A stretch of DNA of 64,000 nt from Flavobacterium orientale (GTDB taxonomy: Bacteria; Bacteroidota; Bacteroidia; Flavobacteriales; Flavobacteriaceae). Of this stretch, positions 1 through 10,300 are shown piece after piece. Position numbers and translations under genes: made by a program. Position 1 is the stretch's first letter, and each line of letters opens with the position of its first letter. The notes beneath the pieces were generated by a model. That model worked only from the letters and a program-made list of their open reading frames with translations, searched no databases and had not been told where the DNA came from. The DNA lies in NCBI RefSeq assembly GCF_014638005.1, contig NZ_BMFG01000008.1, forward strand, positions 97,736 through 161,735, read 5' to 3'.

Positions 1-37
1 AGGGTATTGGAAAACAAAATCAAAAATTCTAACAATT

Positions 38-1042
38 TTAATTAAAAATTTTAATAAGCATTTCTTTAAGTAAATCGGCTTCATGCATTTGATTGGCTCC
101 CACTCCTTTACTCTTCGAATCAATATCTCGAAGCGAGGAAACAATGTTGCTCACTTTTTTCATAGGATAATTTTTTGCGGCCGTAATATATTCTTGTACA
201 AAAAATGGACTCACAGCCAATACTTTTGCTACATTGGTTGCAGATTTATCGTTCAATCCATGGTATTGTAATAATTTAACAAAAAAAGCAAAAACCTGTC
301 CGGTAGTCAAAACCATAGGGTATTCTTTTTTGTTTTGAGCAAAATGATCTGCAATTTTATAAGCCTGAAAAATAGCTTTGCTACCAATAGCCTTTCTTAG
401 TTCAAATACATTAAAGTCTTTACTAAATCCAATATTTTCTTCTATATGATTCGCAGTAATTGTAGTTCCGACCGGAAGAATAATTTGAAGTTTTTCTAGT
501 TCATTATTGATTTTATTTAAATCTGTACCCAAAAATTCAACCAACATTTCTGAAGCTTTTGGTTCAATGGCGTACCCTTTTCCTTTTAAAATTCTAACTA
601 TCCATGATCCTACTTGGTTGTCATATAGTTTTTTGCTTTCAAACAATAAACCATTTTTTTGTAACGATTTTGCAAGTGATTTTCTTTTGTCTAAGGTTTT
701 GTATTTATATGCAAAAACCAAAATGGTTGTAGGTTGCGGATTTTCAACATAAGACAAAAGGTCATCAATAGTTCTGCTTAAATCTTGAGCTTCTTTTACC
801 ATTATCACTTGATAATCAGCCATCATCGGATAGCGTTTTGCATTTGAAATAATATCTTGAACAGAAACATCTCTACCGTATAAAACCATTTGGTTAAATC
901 CTCTTTCTTCCTCTGATAAAATAGAACTTTCAATGAATTCAGAAATTTTATCAATATAATAAGGTTCTTCGCCCATTAAAAAATAAACAGGTTTAAATTT
1001 CTTTTGTTTTATATCATTGATGATACCTATAACTTCATCCAT
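38..1042 (-). CDS. holA: DNA polymerase III subunit delta
   Basis: A 334-residue protein matching the clamp-loader delta subunit, which opens the beta sliding clamp and loads it on DNA as part of the DnaX complex. The start MDEVIGIINDIKQKKFKPVYFLMGEEPYYID has the family's N-terminal 'YFLMGEEPYYID' segment, where most clamp loaders carry a P-loop but delta has none. The C-terminal part (about 210-330) is the helical collar domain. Length is normal for Bacteroidota HolA. The gene is divergent from the HsdR-N gene with 65 bp between the starts. No terminator is visible in the 37 bp before the window edge. Identification rests on overall similarity recognised by eye. Confidence 0.92.
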   Translation of the reverse strand: MDEVIGIINDIKQKKFKPVYFLMGEEPYYIDKISEFIESSILSEEERGFNQMVLYGRDVSVQDIISNAKRYPMMADYQVIMVKEAQDLSRTIDDLLSYVENPQPTTILVFAYKYKTLDKRKSLAKSLQKNGLLFESKKLYDNQVGSWIVRILKGKGYAIEPKASEMLVEFLGTDLNKINNELEKLQIILPVGTTITANHIEENIGFSKDFNVFELRKAIGSKAIFQAYKIADHFAQNKKEYPMVLTTGQVFAFFVKLLQYHGLNDKSATNVAKVLAVSPFFVQEYITAAKNYPMKKVSNIVSSLRDIDSKSKGVGANQMHEADLLKEMLIKIFN

Positions 1043-1107
1043 AGTAAATTTGTGTAAGCTGTGATTATAGTTTTCTCATTTTGGTATAAACTATTTATAT
1101 TTACACC

Positions 1108-1566
1108 ATGCAAAAACTCAATTTCCCGGTGTTTAACTTCCGATTCAAAAATAGTGAAAATAAAGTCGCTATCTTTGATGAAATTCGTAAAAAATTTGTG
1201 CTTCTCACACCCGAAGAATGGGTCAGACAACATGTTGTGCATTATTTAATTAGTGTAAAAAAACATCCAAAAACATTAATTAATGTAGAAAAAAAAGTAC
1301 TTCAGAACGGAATTAGCAAACGATATGATGTAGTGGCTTTTCGTCCGGATGGCAGTATTTATTTGGTTATTGAATGCAAAGCACCTGAAGTTAAATTAAG
1401 TCAAAAAGCATTTGATCAATTGGCTCAATATAATTTTATTTTAAACGCTACTTATTTAATGGTTACAAATGGTTTGAATCATTATTTTTGTGAAATAAAT
1501 GTGGAACAATCCAATTATAATTTTTTAACCGATATTCCGGAATTTAACTTAAATCAATTTGAATAA
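1108..1566 (+). CDS. Orphan type I restriction enzyme HsdR N-terminal-domain protein
   Basis: A 152-residue stand-alone protein resembling the N-terminal nuclease domain of HsdR, the type I restriction endonuclease subunit. The PD-(D/E)xK-like residues are visible: RYD (about 70-72), then ECK (about 87-89), followed by QLAQYN as in the QxxxY motif of RecB-like nucleases. There is no helicase domain and no hsdM or hsdS gene nearby, so this is not a restriction system. Its frame overlaps the next gene by 8 nt, implying translational coupling with the glycosyltransferase. The biological role is unknown; a DNA repair or processing nuclease role is only inference, supported weakly by the neighbouring holA. 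Confidence 0.8.
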   Translation: MQKLNFPVFNFRFKNSENKVAIFDEIRKKFVLLTPEEWVRQHVVHYLISVKKHPKTLINVEKKVLQNGISKRYDVVAFRPDGSIYLVIECKAPEVKLSQKAFDQLAQYNFILNATYLMVTNGLNHYFCEINVEQSNYNFLTDIPEFNLNQFE

Positions 1567-2569
1567 TTCATCAAAAAATAAAGTAGCCGTTGTCATTTTA
1601 AATTGGAATGGTGTTTCACTTCTTGAAAAATTTTTACCATCTATTGTAAACTATTCTGATAATGCTACAATTTATGTGGTAGATAATAATTCATCCGATA
1701 CTTCAGTTTCCTTTCTACAGAAAAATTTTCCAACAGTTACTCTTATTCAAAATCAAGAAAATTATGGTTTTGCGGGTGGTTATACTATCGCATTACAACA
1801 TGTTGAGGAAGAAATTTACGCCTTAGTAAATTCTGATATTGAAGTTACAGAAAATTGGTTACAACCTATTATTGAACTCTTTGATAATGAACCTGAAACA
1901 GCTATCATTCAACCGAAAATTTTAGATTATAAAAATAAAGATTATTTTGAATATGCCGGAGCCGGTGGTGGTTTTATAGATAAATTTGGTTATCCATTTT
2001 GTCGTGGTAGAATTTTCACAACAATCGAAAAAGACAACAAGCAATATGATGATACCACAACGGTTTTTTGGGCTTCAGGAGCTTGTTTATTTATCAGAAA
2101 ATCTGTTTTTCAAGAACTAGGTGGATTTGATACCGATTTTTTTGCACATCAAGAAGAAATAGATTTGTGTTGGCGAGCTTTTAATGCCAATCATACGATT
2201 AAATATTGTGGAAAATCGACGGTTTTTCATCTAGGTGGTGCAACGCTAGAAGCCAGTAATCCAAAAAAAACATATTTGAATTTTAGAAATTCATTGTTGA
2301 TGTTGGTTAAAAATTTACCTGCAAAACAAGTTTTTCAGATTATCATTTTTAGATTAATTTTGGATGGTGTTGCCGGAGTTCGTTTTTTATTTTTAGGTAA
2401 GTTTCAGCATTTTATAGCTATTTTAAAAGCTCACTTTTCATTTTATATTATGTTTCCCAAAATTTCAAAAAAGAGAGTTAAATTTATTCCAAAAAAATAC
2501 TATTCCGTTTCAAGTATAGTTTTAGACTATTATTGGGCAAAAAAACGCTATTTTAAAGATTTATTTTAA
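1559..2569 (+). CDS. Family 2 glycosyltransferase
   Basis: A 336-residue GT-A fold glycosyltransferase. Visible motifs are the N-terminal VVILNWNG strand, the nucleotide-binding VVDNNSSD, a metal-binding-like NSDIE (about residue 91), the acceptor region 'ASGACLFIRKSVF' and EEIDLCWRA (about 200-208), which is typical of rhamnosyl/polysaccharide GT2 enzymes. The start is TTG inside the previous gene's last codons; no in-frame ATG occurs before the conserved first strand, so TTG is the most likely initiator. A hydrophobic/amphipathic C-terminal region (about 255-300) may contact the membrane. It probably adds a sugar to a surface polysaccharide, but substrate cannot be read from sequence. Confidence 0.88.
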   Translation: MNNSSKNKVAVVILNWNGVSLLEKFLPSIVNYSDNATIYVVDNNSSDTSVSFLQKNFPTVTLIQNQENYGFAGGYTIALQHVEEEIYALVNSDIEVTENWLQPIIELFDNEPETAIIQPKILDYKNKDYFEYAGAGGGFIDKFGYPFCRGRIFTTIEKDNKQYDDTTTVFWASGACLFIRKSVFQELGGFDTDFFAHQEEIDLCWRAFNANHTIKYCGKSTVFHLGGATLEASNPKKTYLNFRNSLLMLVKNLPAKQVFQIIIFRLILDGVAGVRFLFLGKFQHFIAILKAHFSFYIMFPKISKKRVKFIPKKYYSVSSIVLDYYWAKKRYFKDLF

Positions 2570-2586
2570 TGTTTTTTATGTTTTAA

Positions 2587-2620
2587 TTGGTACAATCTTT
2601 GCTAATAATCCTTAAATTTG
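2587..2620 (+). promoter_or_regulatory. Bacteroidota-type promoter of the OmpA lipoprotein gene
   Basis: TTG at 2587-2589, a 23-nt spacer and TAAATTTG at 2613-2620 match the Bacteroidota sigma consensus (TTG, 17-23 nt, TAnnTTTG). It places transcription start near 2627, 14 nt before the ATG at 2641. This excludes the longer reading frame that begins with the TTG at 2587. Confidence 0.6.
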
Positions 2621-2640
2621 TAAAACAAAATACTTCACCA

Positions 2641-3477
2641 ATGAAAAGACTGATTTTATTCGTTTCAATTGCAGCCATGACACTAGGATCATGTGGCACA
2701 AAAAAGAAAATTGCTGAATTAGAAGCAAAAAATAAAGAGTGTCAAGATTTATTAAACTCTACTACAGTTAAATTGAATTTATGTTTGTCTGAAAAAGACA
2801 TAATTTCAAATCAACTAGCCGATTTAAAGAAAACCAATTCTGATTTGATTAGTAATGTTGGAAACATCACTTTGTTATCTGCTAAAGGTGCTGAAAATCT
2901 TGAAAAATCTTTAGAAAGTTTGAAAGAAAAAGATTTGAAAATTTCTAGACTTCAAGATGCATTAACTCGTAAAGACAGTGTAACATTGGCACTTGTTACT
3001 AGTTTAAAAAGTGCAGTAGGAATCAGTGATCCGGATATTGAAATAAATGTTGAAAAAGGAGTTGTAATGATTTCTATTGCTGACAAATTATTATTTAAAT
3101 CAGGAAGTTATGAAATAAGCGACCGAGCTAAAGAAATTTTAGGTAAAGTTGCAAAAGTTGTAAACGATAAACCCGACTTTGAATGTATGGTTGAAAGTCA
3201 TACTGACAACGTTCCTTACAGAAATGGTGTTTTATTAGACAACTGGGATTTGAGTGCTAAACGTGCTACTGCTGTGGTTAGAGTGTTAACTAATGATCAC
3301 AAAGTAAATCCAAAACAAATGATTGCAGCAGGAAGAGGTGAATTTCAACCTTTAGTTGCAAATAATACTGTTGAAAACAGAGCGGCAAACAGAAGAACAA
3401 GAATTATTGTTATGCCAAAAATTGATCAGTTTTATGACATGATCGAAAAAGAAATGAAAAAACAAACTGGTAAATAA
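2641..3477 (+). CDS. OmpA-family outer-membrane lipoprotein
   Basis: A 278-residue lipoprotein tethering the outer membrane to peptidoglycan. The signal peptide MKRLILFVSIAAMTLGSC ends in a lipobox with Cys18 as the lipidated residue. Residues about 22-125 are Lys/Glu/Leu-rich and predicted coiled coil. Residues about 150-260 form an OmpA-like peptidoglycan-binding domain with the hallmark 'ESHTDNVPYRNG' loop, 'LSAKRA' and 'NRAANRRTRI'. The start at 2641 is chosen over an upstream in-frame TTG because the upstream part overlaps the promoter and the ATG start gives a perfect lipoprotein signal. A terminator follows directly. It is probably structural, keeping the cell envelope attached. Confidence 0.9.
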   Translation: MKRLILFVSIAAMTLGSCGTKKKIAELEAKNKECQDLLNSTTVKLNLCLSEKDIISNQLADLKKTNSDLISNVGNITLLSAKGAENLEKSLESLKEKDLKISRLQDALTRKDSVTLALVTSLKSAVGISDPDIEINVEKGVVMISIADKLLFKSGSYEISDRAKEILGKVAKVVNDKPDFECMVESHTDNVPYRNGVLLDNWDLSAKRATAVVRVLTNDHKVNPKQMIAAGRGEFQPLVANNTVENRAANRRTRIIVMPKIDQFYDMIEKEMKKQTGK

Positions 3478-3495
3478 TCCGGTTAACTTATATAG

Positions 3496-3526
3496 AAAAA
3501 CGCCTCATAATTGAGGCGTTTTTTTT
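3496..3526. terminator. Bidirectional terminator between convergent genes
   Basis: Stem cgcctca (3501-3507) / tgaggcg (3512-3518) with loop taat, flanked by A5 on the left and T8 on the right, so it works for the lipoprotein gene (+) and the YciO-type gene (-). Confidence 0.85.
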
Positions 3527-4145
3527 ATAATATATCAAGACTTCCTTTTCCTTCTCTAATTATTTCGGGTTCTTCTTCCGACAAATCAATAACTGTCGAA
3601 GGTTGGTTGTCACCGTAACCACCATCAATAACTAAGTCTACTAAAAATTGCCATTTTTCAAAAATTAATTCTGGATCTGTTGAATATTCTAATACTTCAT
3701 CGTCATCATGAATAGAGGTTGAAACAATTGGATTGCCTAATTGACGAACAATTTCCAATGTTATAGCATTATCAGGGACACGAATTCCTACTGTTTTCTT
3801 TTTCTTAAATTCTTTGGGTAAATTATTATTTCCGGGTAAAATAAAAGTGTAAGGTCCGGGCAAAGCTCGTTTTAAAATTTTAAATGTGGCTGTATCAATC
3901 TGTCTAACATAATCGGAAAGATTACTCAAATCATGACAAATAAACGAAAAATTAGCTTTTTCAAGTTTAATACCTTTAATTTTAGCAATACGTTCTAAAG
4001 CTTTTGTGTTGGTAATATCACAGCCCAATCCATAAACGGTATCGGTGGGATAGATGATAAGTCCACCGTCTTTTAAAACTTTAATAACTTTTGCTATTTC
4101 TTTAGGATTCGGATTCTCGGGATATAATTTTATAAAACTGGCCAT
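3525..4145 (-). CDS. YciO-type Sua5/YrdC-family RNA-binding protein
   Basis: A 206-residue YrdC-domain protein. The family includes TsaC/Sua5, which make threonylcarbamoyl-AMP for tRNA t6A. This one follows E. coli YciO (also 206 residues) rather than TsaC: 'YPTDTVYGLGC', 'NFSFICHDLS', 'PGPYTFIL', 'GIRVP' and 'VIDGGYGDNQPSTVIDL' are in YciO order. The TsaC catalytic KxR is replaced by KGI (after AKI) and the SxN motif by STSIH, so strong TC-AMP synthase activity is doubtful. Automatic annotation would probably call it L-threonylcarbamoyladenylate synthase. tsaD lies 8 kb away in the same window but is not linked in an operon. Confidence 0.85.
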   Translation of the reverse strand: MASFIKLYPENPNPKEIAKVIKVLKDGGLIIYPTDTVYGLGCDITNTKALERIAKIKGIKLEKANFSFICHDLSNLSDYVRQIDTATFKILKRALPGPYTFILPGNNNLPKEFKKKKTVGIRVPDNAITLEIVRQLGNPIVSTSIHDDDEVLEYSTDPELIFEKWQFLVDLVIDGGYGDNQPSTVIDLSEEEPEIIREGKGSLDIL

Positions 4146-4192
4146 AATAATAAATTCTCCCGTAAAAATACATCAGAAAAAACTTTTAAACC

Positions 4193-4221
4193 AAAAAAAA
4201 CCGAAGTAGTTAAAACTTCGG
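4193..4221 (-). terminator. Terminator of the GlcNAc-kinase-like gene
   Basis: On the minus strand the stem ccgaagt/acttcgg (4201-4221, 7 bp, 7-nt loop) is followed by a run of eight T residues (A-run 4193-4200 on the plus strand), immediately after the gene's stop. Confidence 0.85.
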
Positions 4222-4229
4222 TTACTTTA

Positions 4230-5081
4230 TTAATTATTTAAAATATGATAAGCTATCAAACCATCAATAGGTCTACGTAAAACATTACCAAGTTGAATGC
4301 CATGTTGGGTCAAAACTTCTTGTAGTTCGTCTTTAAGATAAAAGGCAATGGAACCCACAAAATGAACAGGAACCGTTTGATAATTATCAAATTGTTTGAT
4401 ATAATTTTCTACAAAATCTTCCAATTCCATATTGATGTATTTTTTACAAAAATCAGCATCTTTATGCTTGATTAAAAACTTAGCAAAAGTTGCCAAATAA
4501 GCATTTGGATTGGGTTCTTTGTATAAATTATTTTTTATGTAATCCGGATCTAGATTGTATTCTTCTTCAAACTCTTTTTTCAAATCATCTGGCATTTTAT
4601 TAAAACTATAACCTCTCAACAAATGGCGACCGAATCGATTGCCACTACAATCATCCATACAAATATATCCTAACGATTGTACTTTTTGATGAAGCACTTT
4701 CCCATCAAAGTAACTACAATTTGAGCCCGTTCCAAGAATGCAAACAATGGCTTCCTGATTTTTTGGAGTTGTGGCATAAACCGCAGCATAAGTATCTTCG
4801 TGAACTACTACATTTGCATTACTAAAATAACCTTGAAAAACTTCGGTTAAAAAATTTTTCATTCTATCTGTTCCGCAACCTGCTCCATAAAAAAATAAAT
4901 GAGTAGCCTTATTCTTATTATGAGAAATATCAAACTTATCATTCAATCGTTCAATAATTTCATCCTTTGATAATACTTCAGGATTCAAACCTAAAGATTG
5001 TGTGGTGAACAAAACTTTACCATTGTCATCAATGGCAATCCAATCTGCTTTTGTTGAACCACTATCTACTAATAATTTCAT
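4230..5081 (-). CDS. BadF/BadG/BcrA/BcrD-type ATPase, N-acetylglucosamine-kinase-like
   Basis: A 283-residue ASKHA-fold sugar kinase. The phosphate-1 motif is at the start (LLVDSGSTKADW), 'GAGCG' and 'ILGTGSNC' (about 112-120) form phosphate-2, and 'HFVGSIAFYLKDEL' is the adenosine-motif region. This pattern matches eukaryote-like N-acetylglucosamine kinases widespread in Bacteroidota, which would phosphorylate GlcNAc salvaged from wall turnover or chitin. The substrate is inferred from family. The gene lies downstream of pfkA-gapA on the same strand but behind a terminator, so it may have its own promoter or be expressed by read-through. Confidence 0.82.
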   Translation of the reverse strand: MKLLVDSGSTKADWIAIDDNGKVLFTTQSLGLNPEVLSKDEIIERLNDKFDISHNKNKATHLFFYGAGCGTDRMKNFLTEVFQGYFSNANVVVHEDTYAAVYATTPKNQEAIVCILGTGSNCSYFDGKVLHQKVQSLGYICMDDCSGNRFGRHLLRGYSFNKMPDDLKKEFEEEYNLDPDYIKNNLYKEPNPNAYLATFAKFLIKHKDADFCKKYINMELEDFVENYIKQFDNYQTVPVHFVGSIAFYLKDELQEVLTQHGIQLGNVLRRPIDGLIAYHILNN

Positions 5082-5100
5082 AATTTGGTTTGTTTGAATA

Positions 5101-5138
5101 AAAAAAGTCCTGTCAGGTTAGTGCTAACAGGACTTTTT
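5101..5138 (-). terminator. Terminator downstream of gapA
   Basis: Minus-strand hairpin with stem gtcctgt (5107-5113) / acaggac (5127-5133), loop of 13 nt containing a smaller gttag/ctaac hairpin, followed by T6 on the minus strand (A-run 5101-5106). It separates pfkA-gapA from the kinase gene. Confidence 0.85.
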
Positions 5139-5145
5139 GTAACTA

Positions 5146-7166
<2,021 letters not shown>

Positions 7167-7229
7167 TTTTTATTGTTTAAAATGTAAATTTAGCAAACAA
7201 ATATGACTTTTTTACTGACATTTCTACTA

Positions 7230-7247
7230 TTTCGACAATTATCGAAA
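7230..7247. promoter_or_regulatory. Imperfect palindrome upstream of pfkA
   Basis: TTTCGA-caatta-TCGAAA reads nearly the same on both strands (16 of 18 positions symmetrical). It lies 64-81 bp upstream of the pfkA ATG. No regulator is linked to it, so an operator role is inference. Confidence 0.35.
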
Positions 7248-7284
7248 TTTTCAAACGTTTTCGTTGATAAGTTTTTTACTAACA

Positions 7285-7312
7285 AAAAAGCTCCATTAAA
7301 ATGGAGCTTTTG
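7285..7312 (-). terminator. Terminator of tamB
   Basis: Minus-strand hairpin agctccat/atggagct (7289-7308, loop 4 nt) extended by A/T pairs and followed by a T-run, just beyond the tamB stop. Confidence 0.85.
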
Positions 7313-7332
7313 ATAAAATATCTAATTAATCA

Positions 7333-10300
7333 TCAATCAATTTCTGGTGGTTTTTCCTCTTCTTTTTTAGGTTTCTCATAGGTTTTTTTCTTTTCGTTTA
7401 TGAAATTTAAAAACTCAGGTTTAAAATCAGAATCAGAATCTTGACCCGATGAGTCAACATCTCTTGTCAATTTTGCTCTTTTGAAAATTCCGTTGATTAA
7501 TTCTTTAAATGTATCAAAATCAACTTGGTAAGTTGCACCAATTCCTTGTGTGTATCCTATTCCTTCTCCAATATAGGTTATATCATTTTCACGATTAAAA
7601 ACCCTTAGATTGAACTTTCCGTCTTTGGTAACCCGATAAAGAATTTCAACATCGCCAACCACGGCTGCATCATTAATTCCTCCAATTGGCACACCTAATT
7701 TTCCGTTGACAGAAATTCGTTCGTTAATTTCGAAAGACGTAGTTAATCCAACACTACCGTCGGTTTCACGTCCGGGAGTTCTGTCAGCTGAATCAACAAC
7801 AACACCCACATTCATTTTACCTTCTTCATCTTTAATAATGTCATTAAAAACTCCGGTAAAAGTTTCAAATAAATTATTGGACAATGCATTTTGAGACAAA
7901 CCTCCATCTGTACTCAAAAAATTGCCCGAGGCCAATAAATATAGAGCCTGTGTTTGACGTGTATCTTTGTCGTCTAATTTGGTTTGAATTTCTGATTTAA
8001 GTACAGAACTCACCGTTGGAAAGTTAATCATAAAATCAGGTTCGGGATTGTTTAGAAAACCGGTAATTCCAATAACAACTTCCACTTGAACTTTTTGATT
8101 AACCGTTGGATTATCTAGCAATAATGCGGGATTTGCTCTGATATTATCATAAACAGCTTCAATATTTAATCGAGCTCGCATTGGATCACCATCCCAAACT
8201 ATAGAGCCGTATTTTTTAACTTTAAATTGTTTACTAACTAAACCTCGGTATTTAAAATTATAAATTCCTTCGTTGATACTAAAATCCCCATACATGTTAA
8301 ATTTACCCAAAGTATTAATTTGCATAGAAAGTGTTCCAAAACCTTTTCCTTTCATTAAATGCCCGGTTTCTTTATCTAAAATCACTTCTATTTCGGCATC
8401 TTCAGTTATATCTAAATCGAAATTTAATTCTAATCCATTATAATTTTTAGCCAATCCGGTAGTTCCTGATTCCAAATTATATTTTTCTTCTTTAGTAATA
8501 AATCGGATGTACGAATTATCACCTATTGATTGTGTGTTTGAAACCGGTATTTTAATAAATGTTCCCTTTTTAGATTTAGCTTGAACATCAATCAATAATG
8601 ATTTTGTTGGACCTGTAATTGTTGCTGTTCCTTCTATAAAAGCATTACCATAATAGGGTGTATCATCAGTATCTTGTGTATCTAAAACATTCAAATAGTC
8701 TGAAGAAATTTCTAAATCCAATCTCCAATCTGAAAGATTAAAATGACGAATATTACCGCTTAAAATACCTTTTGTTTTATACTTCGAATCGGTCATAGAG
8801 ATATTGCGAAGTAAAAATTGGCGTTGCGTTAAATCGACAATTGAATTTTTATCAAAAGCATAATCAACTCCCAAATAAGGTACAGAAAGTCCGGCATCTT
8901 CCAAATACAAACGTCCTTCAATTTCCGGATTTTGAAGCTGACCTTGAAAGGATGCATTTCCAGAAACCAAACCTCTGATGTTAGTTATCACTTCTCCTCC
9001 ATAAGAACTGAAAGCTCCCACATTGAATTTATTGAGTTTTAAATCTAAGTCAAGAATAGGTTCTCTGTTTTCAAAATAAACGGTTCCTTCTGCCAAGAAA
9101 CTTTCTAAATTTTCATTTTTTACACTTGAATTAATTCTGAAATTTTCAAATTTATCATCACCAATAATATCCAAATTTAAAGTTCCAAAATCTATGTTGT
9201 TCACGTTAAAATTTTCAACTTTCAACGAAGAATATGGTCGGAATTCTTCATTTAATTGTTTAAAGTTAATTTGACCGTCTAAACTTCCTTCAATTACTAA
9301 ATTATCTGAAACGGGAATTATTTTTCCAATATTTACTTTTTCAAAATTTAAATTTAAATCTTTAAAAGTCGTTCCTTTTATTTCGCCATCAAAATTGATA
9401 AATTGTTCCTCATGCGTCATTTTGATGTTTTGAAAAATAAAATCAGAAAACCTATTATTAAAAATAATTTTATTTTCTGAATTCTCTTCTTCATTCAAAT
9501 ACCACATGTAATCTTTAAAATGAAGTTCTGATTTTTGAATACCAACCACATTGTTTTTATTAACATCAATAGTATGATAAATGTTCAAGTTATAAAAATC
9601 ATTGGCCTTGTCGCCTCCTTTAAATTCACTTCGAATGAATAAGGTGTCTTTTGAAGTCACGTTAAGCAAATTGAAATCAGAGAACTTATAATGTTTGGTT
9701 TTTATAGAATCAATTTCTATAAACGTGTTGTAAAGTGGGTTTTTGTTGTCTATTTCGAATTTAATTTTTTCAAATTGATTTTCGTTGGCCAAAATTAAGG
9801 GTGACGAGAAATTCATCTTAAATTCATTGGTGTCAGAATTGATATTTCCACGAATGTAGGTATTCTTACTTACCGAAATATCAGGATAAAAAATTTCAAT
9901 AATTTTATTAAAAATGGCAAAATTGAATTTTAAATATTGACCTTTTTTGACCTTCTCAGGAGCATAATTAGTATAAACACTTCCCAGAGCATTTCCAACC
10001 ATCATCGGAATTTGATTAAAATCAAACTTGCCCACAACTTTCCCTTCAACAATATCCGGTGAATTTATTTCAATGGTTCGTTCTCTATTCTCGTCAAAAG
10101 TTGAGCTCAATTTAAAATCATCAAACACAAAAATATCTCTGTTGTTTTGATAAGATGCATTAAGGAAAGCAACATCTCCGTAAATATTATCTAAACTATT
10201 CCCGGCAAGATTAGAAGTTATATGTCCTTTAAAAATTGAAATTGAATCTGTTTTAATAAAATTTAATTTATGTAAATCTGCATAATCAATTCGGGTAGTA

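Noticed and set aside
1108..1566. A type I restriction-modification system
   Set aside because: Only the small HsdR-N-like domain is present; hsdM, hsdS and the helicase part are missing.
2587..2640. In-frame TTG extending the OmpA lipoprotein by 18 residues
   Set aside because: It coincides with the -33 element and would move the lipoprotein signal away from the N-terminus.
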